Part shown: in pieces, positions 45,803 to 58,012 of the stretch
Layout of the letters: each line of letters opens with the position of its first letter
How positions within the stretch are numbered: position 1 is the stretch's first letter
Source: Anthoceros angustus
Lineage: Eukaryota > Streptophyta > Anthocerotopsida > Anthocerotales > Anthocerotaceae
Direction: 5' to 3'
Length of the DNA: 64,000 nucleotides
Assembly: GCA_010909165.1 (NCBI GenBank)
Contig: MU008154.1
Span: 1,043,478-1,107,477 of the forward strand
The notes under the pieces: model-generated
The model's database searches: none
Told to the model about the DNA's origin: nothing
What the model saw: only the letters and a program-made list of their open reading frames with translations
Translations under genes and position numbers: made by a program

Positions 45803-48105
45803 CTAAGAAGCTGACGTATTCTTTGTCATGCTTGTCTCTTTGTGAGTGCTTGCTTCCACACGAGATGTCTTCGTGTCCGGCTGTGAGGTGGTTTTAGAAA
45901 CCTGGATCTTGTGTGATTGTGGTGCGTTTTCGGCAGCGGTCGCCTTGTACTTGTACCACCAGGCGGACCCAAGGAAGGCAAGCAAGTTGAAGACGCTCAT
46001 GACCGTGAGAATCCAGTAGAAGTTGTAGAGCTTTCCCTTGTTGAAATTGCCTTCAAGCCAGCCAGGGTGAGAGTGAGATCTGGTGCACCCGTTCACTGTT
46101 TCTACCAGGAAGGTGCTTGTGAAGAAGCCGATGGAGATGGTACTGAGGCACAACCCAGTGGCCATGCTTCGCATTGGAGGAGGCGCCTCGTTGTAGAAGA
46201 AATCCAGCTGGCCTACGTAGGTGAATGCCTCGCTAGCACCCACGAGAAAGTATTGGGGAAGGAGCCAGAGGACACTCATGGGGATGGCAGGGCCGGGGAC
46301 AGACCGTGCTTTGTGGACTCTCTTTGTTTCCACCAAGGCTGCAGCTACCATAGCAAGGGCAGAGATAACTAGGCCAATCCCCATGCGCTGAAGACTGGTG
46401 ATGCCCTTGTCCAACCCCGTGAACTGCCTTGTCACGGGGACGAATGCCCTATCGTAGAGTATCACAGTGAGCATCACACCGACTTGGAGGAAGACTCCCA
46501 GGGAGGCAGGTGGGATGATGAAGCTGGACCCCAGCTTTCTGTGTAAAGTCTGCCCCTGCTCGACTGAGAAGGTGAGCATCTGAGCATAGACTGTATAACA
46601 CATGCTTGTTGTGCACCAGATGGGGAGCATCCTCAGAACCTGTTTCACTTCTTCGACTTGTGTTACTGTGCAAATTTTCCATGGACTGATGGGGCTGTCT
46701 TCCTCTTGCGAGATGGTTTTCAATGGTATTGCAGCTTTGTCTAGCCATCTGGTGGGCAAGAAACAGGCTCAGCATTGTGAGGTATGAAACATGAAAGCCG
46801 CAAATGAAGACAGATGTGACTCACCGAAATTGCTCTGTGTGCGGCACTCTGCTAAAGGAACCTTTGTGTGCGACTTCTTCGTCCAATACTTCATGCAGCA
46901 TGGCTGGATCTGGGGGAAGTAGAAGTCTGTAGTTTCTAACAGCAGCCACAAGGACCTGTGCTATTACGGTCAGCGGGCTCCCTCGAACTATCTGGAACCT
47001 GTACAAAGATACCCCTCCCCACAAGGCAGACATTGCTATCAGCATGGTTGCTGCAGAAAATCCGAATCCCCATGCCCTGCCCATTTCAACCTGGTCGCAA
47101 ACCGGAAGATGACGTCAGTTGCCAAGTTCACAGTGTGACACAGAATCAGTCAAGCAGTACCTCTAGCATGGCCCAATTCTTGCCTGAATGTAGACGAAAA
47201 TTGTGGCTGCCATCAAGGCTCCAACAGAGATGAAGAAGAAGAACCAGTTGAAGAAGTGAGCTTTCTCCTGCTTCTCTCGAGGGATACCATCATCAAATTG
47301 GTCTGCTCCGAAGCTTGACACGCATGATTTGATTCCGCCATTGCCCAAGGCTATGAGATACAGCCCGATGTAGAGAGACGATAGCACAAGTCCATGTGCT
47401 TCATGACAAGGGAGTTGTGTGCATTTAGGGGGTTTGAGCATCGGTAACGACGCTGAAAGAGTGAGCATCACCATCCCCTGCAAGCATCTCCTGAAGGCGA
47501 TCAGCACAAGGCACCGGGCTTGGAACAGACAATCAAGCTTTGAACTCCGTCCGAGCAAAAGGAGGTGTCCCTCACCAGAAACTGGATTGCTGCTGCTGCA
47601 GCGATCGTCCTGAACCTGCCCAAGTACGCATCTGCAACGAAACCTCCCAGCAGACACAAAACGTATGACGTGCCCAGGAAATTTGTGACAATATTGGATG
47701 CCTTCGCAATTGGTAGATGCATGTGTCCGACCAGATACGTCACCAGATTCAACGAAATTGCAATAGTGGATAGCCTCTCACACATCTCAGCTCCTGCGAG
47801 ACGAAGGAAAACTTAGAAGCTTACAGAATTGTACATGTTGAGCCTGGAATCGTGGCGAGTACCCACCAAGAATCAGGGGAGCAGCCCTCCAGCCACCGGT
47901 CTTGACAACGCTTGCCGGTTTTCCCCTGTAATTGACGAATCCATCTGTTGTATACACGGGGGGTACCCCGCAATCCAGACTTTTGACATTGCAAGCTGCT
48001 GGGGGATCCTTTCTCTACAGCAAACCATACTTCAGCGAAATAAAGGACGTGAAGGGTAGGCATAGAGTCATCCACGAATTCAGAAGATGGTGGGTGTTTA
48101 CCCAT
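45803..48105 (-). CDS. NRT1/PTR family (NPF) transporter 1
   Basis: Proton-coupled major-facilitator transporter of the plant plasma or vacuolar membrane. Substrates in the family include nitrate, peptides and hormones. I place six coding exons: 48102-48105, 47867-47995, 47576-47793, 47184-47477, 46825-47090 and 45803-46748. They sum to 1857 nt, or 618 residues, with no stop. The protein starts MACNVKSLDCG and then has VKTGGWRAAPLILG. The proton-coupling ExxER motif is EMCER at about 47-51, followed by GGFVADAYLGRF, YLIALGNGGIKSC, GADQFDD, and the FR(F/W)LDKAA hallmark split by the last intron. Two oddities: the first coding exon has only four bases (ATGG), and the intron after YIQ has a GC donor (CAG|GCAAGA) instead of GT. 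NPF gene 2 lacks this intron. Exons are inferred from splice signals, not from RNA. Confidence 0.88.
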
Positions 48106-49735
48106 GGAGAAGACATCCTCTGATTCCTTCGTAGAGATCGAGAAGTCTGAGTACTAGTTTAAGCGAAATCACTGCCCAGGGGCCGGCATCTGAAGAACTG
48201 GGATTGCAGAAGTCATCTCCCTTGTCCAATGACGCGAGACAAGCTTCACACAGTCTCTAAAGCTCTGCTCTGTAGTGCCATTTAACCCGACTGGCATGGC
48301 CCGGGCTGGATACATGGATTGCATAATCCGGGAAACTGTCACCACCTGATTCCACTGTGTGCCAGTGTGAACACAACAGACACGCTGCTGTACAAACGCA
48401 GTGGAGGGTCATGTTTACCTGTTCTTCCGCACCATGCTGTCAATTCAGCTTGATAGCTACTCCTTGCTGATTGTGTGAGCTGTGTGGTACGAGTACAGTA
48501 CTCTACAAGAGTCAAATCCACCCACAAGTTGCACATGAGCAAGTTCTAATCTGCCCAGCTGACAACCGGGCTCAACAAGACCATCAGACAGAGCCGTGTG
48601 CAAATTGCTACTTCTTTGAAGCTCCATGGCCGCATCCATGACATCTCCAGCCCTTCGACGCGTATATTCATAAATGCTTTCACGAAGCTTGGGAGCTGAT
48701 TTATTAAGAAATGCGCAATAAGACAAGGGTGGTCGGTAGTCCCTAGGAAATATTTGGAGGCACCGTCATGCAGTCCTCAATCTTCGAATCACACCTTTCT
48801 ACATTCCAGAGGTGAACGACATAGGACCTCGGTGTTTCCCGTTGGTAGGACCCTGTTCAGTTTTTCGAGGACATTCAATTCGCTACCAATGTCAGTTGCT
48901 CAGATCTGCAATTGCCTCGGAATCACGATTATGTGGTGAGGCTAACTACTCTAACAGATTAGCAATCCCTCCTGCTGAATGAGGCTGGTTGGTAAAGAGG
49001 CTTCGGAGACCACAAGCTGCAACACATTGCAGGCTAACTTCAGGTCAGTGATGCACATTGGTCGAACCTGGAGCCCGGTTCCAAGCCTGAGTGCTGGGTT
49101 AGGTGGGGAAGTGCAGGGTTAGGTGGGGAAGTGCAGGGTGTACACTACATACGTACATAATGGACGCAAGGTTCTTGAATGGGGAAGCACATTCACGTGC
49201 ATACGTTGCCGGCAGTCAGTCACTTTCAGTGTCAGCCACAGGTTTACGGCAGGCGGAATAGGCCCATCTGTTGCTGGTGTAGGTCTCATGTCATTTCTCG
49301 ACCAGCTGTAGCATGCCAATAATGTGTGTAGGCCAGCATCCCAGCACCGTCCAGAATCACTGTTTGGTATGTGTTGGAGCGATACCTTGTACTAGCCTCC
49401 TGCCAACAACTGAATTTTGCGGGGGGACTGTGACTGTACCAGCGAGGTTATGTACACAACGGTCACGATCCATAGCTTGGTAAGGTGTCTGTCAGGCCAA
49501 GCTGCAATCGTTCACCAACAAGTCAAGCAGGGACTATTTTGATTCATCTTGATCTAGTTCGTATATAGCTGAGCAGAGAGGCTTGAACTTTACTTACTTT
49601 GGGTCAGATCATCAGTAGTGCTTCTGCTTAGCCTTCAAATCCTGACGTGCTTGTAGGGACAGATCTTGGTGAGATATATATAGCTCCTGCCAAATTGAAA
49701 CAGTCCAACCTCGACAGAGGCTATCAAAGCAGTGT
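48106..49735. other. Intergenic region between the two NPF genes
   Basis: Holds the 5' leader and promoter of NPF gene 1 and the 3' flank of NPF gene 2. A minus-strand open frame at 48457-48726 has no recognisable motif. A 20-bp unit (GTTAGGTGGGGAAGTGCAGG) is directly duplicated around 49097-49137. No RNA gene is seen. Confidence 0.4.
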
Positions 49736-51962
49736 TCATGAGAGGCTCAACACAGTTTCAGATTCTGCTTGCTCTCGGGGTGGCTGATCTGAGTTTATAC
49801 CGTCTTCAGAAGCAGAATCTTGCCTCACTGGTTTATACGTGTACCAGTTAGCACAGAGCAAGTAGAAGAAAAAATTTACAAAACTTAGAACTGCCAAAAA
49901 TGCGTAGAAGTAATCAAGCCGACTCCTGTTGAGGTTATTTGCCAGCCAGCCTGGATCATCACCCTTGCTTGTTACCTTGGTGACAAGCGTGACAAGGAGG
50001 GTGCTCAGGTAGTGACCCGCACCAATCGTACTCAGATAGATAGCTGTGCCCAGACTCCGCATCCCATCTGGGGCTTCATTGTAGAAGAACTCCAGCTGCC
50101 CAATTTGTGTAAATATCTCTGTAGTTCCTCTCAGGAAGTACTGAGGGACAAGCCAAAAAATGCTCATGGGAATCATTACATCAGGTTTATCCAACAGCCC
50201 ATGCTCCTTGGCAACATTCACTCTCTTCACCTCCACCACAGCTGCCACAACCATGCACAACGTGGCGAAGATCATACCTGTTCCAATTCTCTGAAGGGTT
50301 GTTATCCCTTGCTTGTGCCCAGTAAACCTTCGAGCAAATGGTACGAAGTAGCGATCATAAAGAGGAAGAAAGAAGATCACGTTCAGCAGCTCAAAGACAG
50401 ACAGTGTGGCTGGTGGGAACTTGAAGTGTGGCCCCATGTTATTATCCAGAGTGCTTGCTGCTTCTACCGAGAACGTTTCCAGCTGTCCAAGAGCTGCCCA
50501 CACTGTGATAGTGCTCAGCCAGATTGGCAGAACTCTCACGATAAGCTTCAGCTCCTCCACTTGAGTGACACTACAGAGTTGCCATCTGCTCGCAGGTTCA
50601 TCATCATAAGCGTGTGTTTTGACGACCACGGCAGCCTTATCGAGAAACCTGCTCGGGGGAAAACGCAGAAAACATCAATAATTTTAATTCAGCAGCCACA
50701 AGCTAGAGAACAGCAAATGAGGGCAGGGGCTAACTTGAACTGCTTCGTGTGTTGGAGCTGCGTCTTCAAGGAATGGATATCTGTGACATCTCCATGATAC
50801 AATAAATTATCATCTGGTGGCACCGAGAATCTAATCTTACGGACTGCAGCAACTATAACTTGTGCAATACGTGTCAAGGGACTGCCACCAGGCGCTTTGT
50901 ATCTGTACAGACTGGCCCCGGCCACAAATAATAGGATGCCTATGATCATGATCCCTGACGGTATGCCAAAACCCCAGCCAAATCCTATATTATCCTGGAT
51001 ATATACAAAGAGTGTTACAGATATCAATGAACCTACAGAGATGAAAAAATAGAACCAGTTGAAGAAGTGAGACAAGTGTTGCTTCTCTTTGGCATCCTCT
51101 GAATCAAACTGGTCTGCTCCAAGAGCTGAGACATTGGATTTGATCCCTCCATTGCCTAAAGCAATGAGATAGAGACCAACTAGAAAGATAGCCATCTGCA
51201 ATCCATGAGCCGGTTTGCAAGTAACACTCGTGTCACTTGGGCAGGACGCCGGCCGGAGTGATGGCAAGGTTGCTGAAAGGGTTAGGACAGTCATACCCTG
51301 CATGAGAACAGGTAGGAGACTCGTTAGAAATCCTCAACCTACAAAGCTCACTGCTAGAACAGCTTGATGTCCAAAACTCAGAATGTCGGTTTTTGCACAT
51401 ACCACAGCTTGTACGGACGCAAAACTAGAAATGGCCCAGAAACGACCAAGGTACGCATCAGCCATAAACCCTCCAATAAAGGGAGTGAAGTAATTGGTGC
51501 CCACGAAATTGGAGACAGTGTTGGCCGCCTTCACCTTGCTCAGATGCATGTTATTCACGAGGTAGGTCACAAGATTCCGTTGAAGCCCCAAGGTTGCCAG
51601 CCTTTCACAGACTTCGGTCGCTACAAAGGCCACCAAGGGAAATATTAGGTGTGGAGCTTCACTACCTGGACTCTCAACACCTCAAATTGTGAAGCCTCTA
51701 TTCCAGAAGCCAGCCATTCTGTCAGAGAAGTACCAAATATCAAAGGAGCTGCTCTCCATCCACCAGTCTTCCCCCTAACGGCTACTCTTCCTTTATGATC
51801 CAAGAACCCATCTACCGCAAACATCTGAGCGTTCTCCGCATCAACCTCTCCCTGGAAGAGACAGCAAAGACATTAACTGCATGCTCCAAAGTGCCTCAAG
51901 CACTTCACGCTCAGCTGGCTCCTCCCATCCACATCTACCCCAAGGGCTATGGAACCTACCAT
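49736..51962 (-). CDS. NRT1/PTR family (NPF) transporter 2
   Basis: Five coding exons by GT-AG signals: 51909-51962, 51734-51851, 51403-51620, 50735-51297 and 49736-50648. They sum to 1866 nt, or 621 residues, with no stop. The start MVGSIALGVDVDGRS is chosen because it begins the first splice-consistent exon; the frame is open further upstream to an ATG at 52067. Family motifs are KTGGWRAAPLIFG, the ExxER motif EVCER at about 60-64, GGFMADAYLGRF, YLIALGNGGIKSNVSALGAD, KFLDKAA across the last intron, and FFYNEAPDGMRSLGTAIYLS near the end. The 218-bp third exon has the same length as the equivalent exon in NPF gene 1. The two genes are tandem, same-strand paralogues, diverged enough to be an old duplication. 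The substrate is unknown. Confidence 0.9.
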
Positions 51963-53199
51963 ATCCTCTGAAGAATTGACAACCTCGTACTCGAACTTAT
52001 GGTCACCTGGATACAACAAAATCGTGGAATGAGAACCTGCCCTCGGACAAGAAGCTTTCAGCTGCATGCAGATGGCATTGACACAATTCCAGAATGCAAG
52101 CTCCTGAGTAACACAAATCCTACTTTACCGGCATCGGGAGGCCCCTGGGCCCCGGTGCGGGAACCCTGAGGCCCCATTGGGCTTGGAGCCGTACGCAGGA
52201 GGGAGATTTAGGCGTCTGTGCACCCCAAAAGAGAGAGGGAAGGTAACAGCGCAAGCCTGCAAAAGCAGTTACCAACTCTGGCAGTGCAGCTCATGCATGC
52301 CCGACTGATCTGTCCGGCCGTCATTGTCAGTAAATCTGTGGTGGGCTGTTCATTGTTCGATAAATTTTTGTGATATTGGTCTCCCGGACCGAATCACCAG
52401 TGCTGGAGAAGCACGTCTGCCTCAGGAGACCTTGTCTTGTCTTTCACACAGACTACGTTCAGTGTATCCTTCCGCAGCTGGACTTGTCATTTGTCATCTC
52501 CTGCCAATCATCGTGGGGCCCCCGAAGCGTAGGAATGGCGTCGCCCACGAGCTGGCACGCGAACGACAGGCTCTCGAGCTGAGGCGAACCAGAGCGCTTG
52601 ACTAGAAAACACTGTCCAGGCGTTTGCTTCATGGTGGACGACGGATTCCCACAAACTTTTCCACCTAGAGCTAATTCGCCGTTTCGTATTTGGCCTAGGA
52701 AGGAGATGACGAAAATCAGAAACAAACACTATTTTCGACAAAAAGGATCGGTTAGCGCCTGCCCCATTTAACCATGGCACTTGGACTCTAGGTATAAAGC
52801 CAATGGCACGAGGAGTTCAGGGATGAAGCTTGGAGTTTAAGGAGCTTTGGGTTTAGTGGGTAGATACACCAACATGTTGTCATCGCTCCCATGGGACTTA
52901 TCAAGTAGCCTTTTCTTTCAATTGTTTTTTGCCCAAAAAGGGCTGTTTGTTATCGTCCTTATGAGGGGTGCGACGTCCCTTGAGCGCATTAAACTCCCTC
53001 ACGTTAAGTCAAGCTTTATTTATATAATAAACTCCCTCACGTTAAGTCAAGCTTTATTTATATAACTACTGTCTCGCTCGTGGAGTGAGTTCGAGCATAC
53101 AGACGAGACCACCCATCTTTAAAGTAAAGCCCAAAAAAACTGGATGGATGCTAGATATAAATATTATAGATTCTTAAGGGTCCTATCCATCTTAGAGAA
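51963..53199. other. Upstream region of NPF gene 2 and spacer
   Basis: No supported gene. A 40-bp block (ACTCCCTCACGTTAAGTCAA plus GCTTTATTTATATAA) is directly repeated at about 52991-53030 and 53032-53070. Minus-strand frames around 52459-52780 show no known motif. Confidence 0.4.
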
Positions 53200-53890
53200 T
53201 ATGAGGAAGGATCTGTTAGTGGTGAGCTCGGATCTTTGTGCTGCAGGGGTCAGGGAGACCGAGTAGGAAGAGATGCTGCAAGGGCAAGCTCGGCAATTGG
53301 AAGCTTATCATAAGGACTTAACAGTAATGAGGGAGAGTCAGGATGAGGCCTTGGAGTAGATTAAGAAGGTGGAGGAAGCTAGGCTTCACCTTGTGGCGAA
53401 GGAAGATCCGAAGGCTTCACGTGCAGAAGTGAGAGGTCGAAACGGTTGCTCAGCAAGCTCATCTTGGACTATTGGGGTTGAAGAAGTATCTGGAGGAGGT
53501 TGAGAAGGACAGAGACAAGGTTAGGAAGGACAAGGACGAGTTGGTCCAGGTGGTGGGAGAGACAAAAATGGGCCTTCATAAGGTGGAGCTGAAGATTGAG
53601 CGCCAGTTAGAAACACGTAACCGTAGGTTTTAAGCTGGATTGAAGAAAGACCACTAAGGTCAAGCTGAAAAACGTACAGTTGAACCTCGACAAGGAGGAG
53701 TTGGAGCTGGAAAACGAGGCCTTACGGAAGAAATGTGAGTAAGGGGAGTGGCCCAAGGATGTGTGTGAGGTTAGCAGGGCTAGGAGGTTGCTGATCAACA
53801 AGATTACCAAGAGAACTACGAGGCACAATGGCCTATGGAGCGTAGGTTTGCGGACCCACGGTGTCATAGCAGCTATGCCAAAGATTGAAA
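53200..53890 (+). pseudogene. Coiled-coil protein relic, probably transposon-derived
   Basis: The plus strand encodes, through several stops and frame changes, a highly charged heptad-like sequence: AYHKDLTVMRESQDEALE, IKKVEEARLHLVAKED, LLGLKKYLEEVEKDRDKVRK and DKDELVQVVGETKMGLHKVE. It then ends with WPMERRFADPRCHSSYAKD. The composition resembles the coiled-coil segment before the RT in the tandem-unit retroelements, and such long coiled coils are common in plant retroelement first genes. I cannot name a family. It is clearly broken. Confidence 0.5.
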
Positions 53891-55066
53891 CCCTAAGACC
53901 GCCTCCCCGTCGATGGCTAGACCCTCCATATTTATGATCTCAACCCTTTGTGCTTTGTGAGCTGGCTGCTCGCTTAGTGACTAGCTGCTCGTAACGGGAC
54001 CTTAGGAAAAGACTCATCGAGGGTACTCATACTTGGGTGTAGAAGGATAGTAACCGGCCCAAGGAAAAGACTTTGCACCAGTAGGCCAACCCCAGATAGT
54101 CGTGTCGTAAAGGCAAGCTGTGGCCCAAGTACCTAGTTGGTAGTAGACTCCTAGGAGCGTTGAGAAGTTGTCCTACAGCATTGTTAGAATTGGCTCTTTC
54201 AATTCGAATACTGAGGCTCGGTTAGGCTTCTTAATAGATGCTCTCAAAAAGGCACTCACAAGAATTGCTCTTATGTCCCACTCATGCTTCTTAAGCAAAC
54301 AGGTTCGCAAGGATACTCATTAGATTTGCTGTCACAGGTATATTTTCATGGTCAATCGGCACTGTCCCAATGTCATCACAAGCCATAACATGAAGCTTTG
54401 GTTAACCTGTGACAAGAATATAAAACCAAATGATGGCGGTCAACTTAAGATTGTGCGGCTACCTGTGAGGTCATATGTGAACCACTCAATTCGGGGTTGG
54501 GCTCCATAAAACCCAGGTTAGAGGTTGCATAAAAGGGCTGTTATCGTAAAGTCCTTATGGACTATGGAAGGCAAATCCTGGGTGTCCTCAAAATCGACCT
54601 CAATAGGCCCTAGTCCTCCTACTGTCTATAGGAGGGTATAGGAGTTCAAGCCTACCGTTGTATCGGTGTATTCACACTCCCACAAAGTAGCGCAACCTAC
54701 CCTCTACACACATAGAAACAAAACGTATGCAGGAGCAGATTCTATGTCAACCTACATCAAAACCTACGTAGGGAGCGGAACCTACGGCGCAAACAGTCTC
54801 CATGGACGAGGCGTCCAGCTTCTGGTCCTTTAATATGATTGCAAATTTTGGGAGCTCATGCACATGGCTCTGCTTCGGGCCCTCTCTAACTCCTACACAA
54901 CTCAACTTCACCCAATGTACGCCTCAGAACTAATCGCGTTATCCACATAACTCAACTCAACCATTGAGTGCCAACATCGCTTCTCACACTTGTATTCTCA
55001 CTTGCAGAATGAGCTTCCATAATAAGAGTAGCAGTGACATCCAAGTGCTAAGTGCACAGATGCTAA
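53891..55066. other. Non-coding region, nothing recognised
   Basis: Low coding potential on both strands with frequent stops. Probably degraded repeat DNA. Confidence 0.4.
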
Positions 55067-55213
55067 GCTAACTTCACAGACGCAGTCACAAGCTAACTTC
55101 ACAGACGCAGTCACAAGCTAACTTCACAGAAGCAGTCACAAGCTAACTTCACAGAAGCAGTCACAAGCTAACTTCACAGACGCAGTCACAAGCTAACTTC
55201 ACAAACACAGTAA
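55067..55213. repeat. 25-bp tandem array, about six copies
   Basis: GCTAACTTCACAGACGCAGT followed by CACAA is repeated head to tail from 55067. Five copies are full length, and the sixth is degenerate and ends near 55213. Copies 3 and 4 carry AGCAG instead of CGCAG at one position, so variants are arranged in blocks. Confidence 0.92.
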
Positions 55214-56147
55214 GTGTCCTTCGGACGGATCAATACTTAGATGGGATGCTACCCATCCTCAGCTTCATGGCCTTACAAGCCACCTCTTATAAACATTACT
55301 CTCTTGTCTTTGCATTGTGCAGGGCTGCCAATTGTTAGTGACGTATTGGGTTACTCTGGATGAAAGTGTGGGGCTTTGATGTATATTTCTACATATTTTC
55401 AAAAACTTCGACTTTGCTTAAATCAAAACAAAACACAGACCCAAAATGCCTAAATACTAGGCGTTCACTCAAGGGCGTGCCTAGGCGGGACAAACTCCAT
55501 CGTGGTACCCAAATGTGTAAAAAATAATGCTCATTCATGGTACGACATTCCGATGCAAGAATTGGGGGTGTGCGCAACCACAACAAATATTTCTAAACCG
55601 TGACAACCCATGGTTACCAAACCTATGACTAGGCCTCATACCATACCTCAAAACCATAATAACTCAATTTATCACGATCTTCATGTTATGCTCTTATAGC
55701 ACTCTGAGGTTGGGGAACTCGGCTGTAAACTGTATCAAAGTCCTCAAAAGTGTAACTGGTATTTAAAAGGGTAATACGACCACCCTATTTCTAGTGTTTA
55801 ATCGCGGTTCACATGTAGAAGTGCTAAAGTATGTTTATGTGTTTGGTGGGGAGAGGCCACCTCTCACCACTCACTTGGGCTGGCTGGACTTGGAGCTGGC
55901 GCAGGAGCTAAAGGTGAGTGAGGTGCAATATAGGGGCTTAGATCGACTTGCTTTTATTAAGCCTAGATCGACTTTTCTTAGAATGAACACCCCCAGAACT
56001 ACTACAAGCCTAGACACACCATGGTCCAAGACCGCAAGTGATGTACGTAGATACCAGTCCTAGTCGTCCCTTTTTTCTTGTTTCAGCCGGAAGGTGAAAT
56101 TTCGGGAATACATACACTGCCCCAATTTTTACCCAATGGCGACGTCG
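55214..56147. other. Spacer upstream of the LEA-like gene
   Basis: No supported gene. Contains a short GCCTAGATCGACTT-type duplication around 55938-55975. The right part merges into the LEA-like gene promoter. Confidence 0.4.
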
Positions 56148-56155
56148 CACGTGGC
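56148..56155 (+). promoter_or_regulatory. ABRE/G-box-like element upstream of the LEA-like gene
   Basis: CACGTGGC, a perfect ABA-responsive element core (ACGTGGC), sits about 300 bp upstream of the ATG at 56457. GACGTCGCACGTGGCC gives it an ACGT neighbour at 56142. CACGCGTC near 56198 resembles the CE3 coupling element. bZIP factors of the ABI5/AREB group bind such sites in land plants. The assignment is by motif only. Confidence 0.55.
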
Positions 56156-56456
56156 CACCTGTACTTGCGACTTCGAAGAGAAGGGCTTACAGAACCCACG
56201 CGTCAATCGACGCAGGGCCCAAGTGTTGGCCGGTGAGCTTAAGAACAGCCTGCCAATGAAACCATTCCAGCCATGGCATCACTTCTTATAAGAGGAATTG
56301 CTGATGAAAGGCCAGCCAAGTGTCGCTCCCTCACACACGCATCTGTCCATCTCCGCTCTCCTGTATCTCAGCACAAGCTCGCGCGGAGATCCTCGAGTCT
56401 CGAATCTGGACTCGGACTTTCTGCATACCTCGCTCGCATTGGAATTCCAGCGAACC

Positions 56457-57688
56457 ATGGCCAGCAACCAGCTTTCTGAAGTCCCGTCTGACCAGGTGAT
56501 TGCAGCTTCACAATATGGTATGCCTGGGGCCTTCACTTCCGCAGCCGAGTGACTGACATTTGTTTGATTCCTGGTGTGCCGTGGTGCAGCGCAATCTGGT
56601 GGAGTCCTTGGGGGATCTGAGCATCGGGAAGGAGCAGGGCTTGGAGTCCCAGACCGCGGGCCTTGGAAGGCCTAGAAGCGGCCTGGCCAGAACCTCCTCC
56701 ACCGCCTCCTCCGCCTCCGATGTCTCCCAAGGTTTGCGCATTTCCTGCATGTCCTGCATGCTTCATCTCATTTCCTGCACATCTTTGGAGCTCGGTTCTC
56801 ACAGCTGTCCTCGGAGCAGGTGATTCCGGGAAGCCGTTAACGGAGAAGCTGGCGGAGCAGGTGAGGGGGGACGCTGAGGTGACGGACGGGCGGGTGGTTG
56901 CGAGCAAGCCGCCGTCCGGGATTCTGCAGACCGTGACCGGCAAGATCTCGCAGACGGTGCAGTCGGCCAAGGACGCCATCGCCAAGAAGCGGGAGCAGGC
57001 CAAGCCCTCGGCTGGGAAGGACGGGGACCAGGACGTGCTGGTCCTGGACGAGGACTACACCAAGAAGGTGGCGGACGAGGCGAGCCAGCCGAGCGCGACC
57101 AAGGACGTCCTGGCCTCGGCGGGGGCCGCGGTGGTAGGTTCCGCGGTGGCGGCCAAGGACGCCGTGGTCGCCACCGTCGCCTCCGTTTCGGAAGCCGGGA
57201 AGGGAGAAGAAGGATCTGTGGAAGGAGAAGGCGCTGTGGCTCCGGCCAAGGGCGGGATCCTGCAGACGGTGGGGACGAAGATCGCGCAGTCCGCGCAGTA
57301 CGTGAAGGGAGCTCTGGTGTCCGGGAAGACAGAGAGCCAGGGCGAGGCGGCGGCGGAAGGGACCGGGAAGGGTATTATCGGGAAGATCGGGGAGAAGGTG
57401 ACGCAGTCGGCGCAGTACGTGAAGGAGTCGGTGCAGTCCAAGACTGTGACTGATCCTGCCAACCCTGACAAGGTGGATGTGCAGCAGACGGCCAAGTCGG
57501 TGCTAAAGTCTGTCGGGGAGAAGGTGAGCCAGGGCACGGCGTATGTGAGGGATGCTGCTCTTACCCGCGCAGGGCCGTATTCTCAGGGCCCGGTGGAGAC
57601 TGCTCCTGAGACAGGGCTGATCAATCCGAGCTCTGTTGCTGTTACCGGTTCTCAGGAGCCTGTGGTACAGAGCACGCAGGGGGATTAG
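56457..57688 (+). CDS. LEA-like stress protein with four repeats
   Basis: Three exons, 56457-56495, 56590-56731 and 56820-57688, sum to 1050 nt or 349 residues and start MASNQLSEVPSDQ. There is no signal peptide or membrane segment. The protein is hydrophilic, rich in Ala, Gly, Lys, Glu, Ser and Thr, with four copies of a motif of about 22 residues: GILQTVTGKISQTVQSAKDA (about 94), GILQTVGTKIAQSAQYVKGA (about 204), GKIGEKVTQSAQYVKES (about 245) and LKSVGEKVSQGTAYVRDA (about 288). Such amphipathic Ala/Lys repeats are typical of LEA-type proteins that protect membranes and proteins during drying. I cannot place it in a numbered LEA group, and it could also be a CAP160/LTI65-like protein. An ABRE core upstream fits ABA or desiccation control. 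It converges with the RBR ligase gene, whose stop is about 325 bp away. Confidence 0.75.
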
Positions 57689-58012
57689 GGTCAGGAAGTT
57701 GTGGCACACAGCTCAAAGTGAAGATGGAGTGGGCATCTTGTGGAGCAGGAGGTTGTTGTTGTGAATAATGTGATGGGTTGTTTAGGTGCGGGTCTTCCCG
57801 CCAGCCGGGTAGTCGGGTATGTAGCTAGCAATTTTGTATATCCATTTATTCTTTCGCACTGATGTTGTAATATTTACAACTGTAATGTTGGAGATGGGAG
57901 TGAGCGTATTGAATGTTCCAGAAGCAAAAATAGATAGCCCTAGTTGAAGATGATACGAGCTGTAGCTGCTGTGTTCCATCTCGGCAGTGACAGATACTGA
58001 CGAGGTTCCTGT

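Noticed and set aside
47821-48105. A continuous frame starting MGKHPPSSEFVDD as the N-terminus of NPF gene 1
   Set aside because: It would join the transporter only after a one-base change in a C run. The spliced ATGG model gives a perfect frame without any change.
48457-48726. Minus-strand 89-residue frame between the NPF genes
   Set aside because: No recognisable motif, no splice-consistent extension and no homologue I can name. It lies in what should be the NPF gene 1 upstream region.
55067-55213. Short-repeat array considered as a CRISPR
   Set aside because: The units are directly adjacent with no unique spacers, and the context is a eukaryotic genome. It is a minisatellite.
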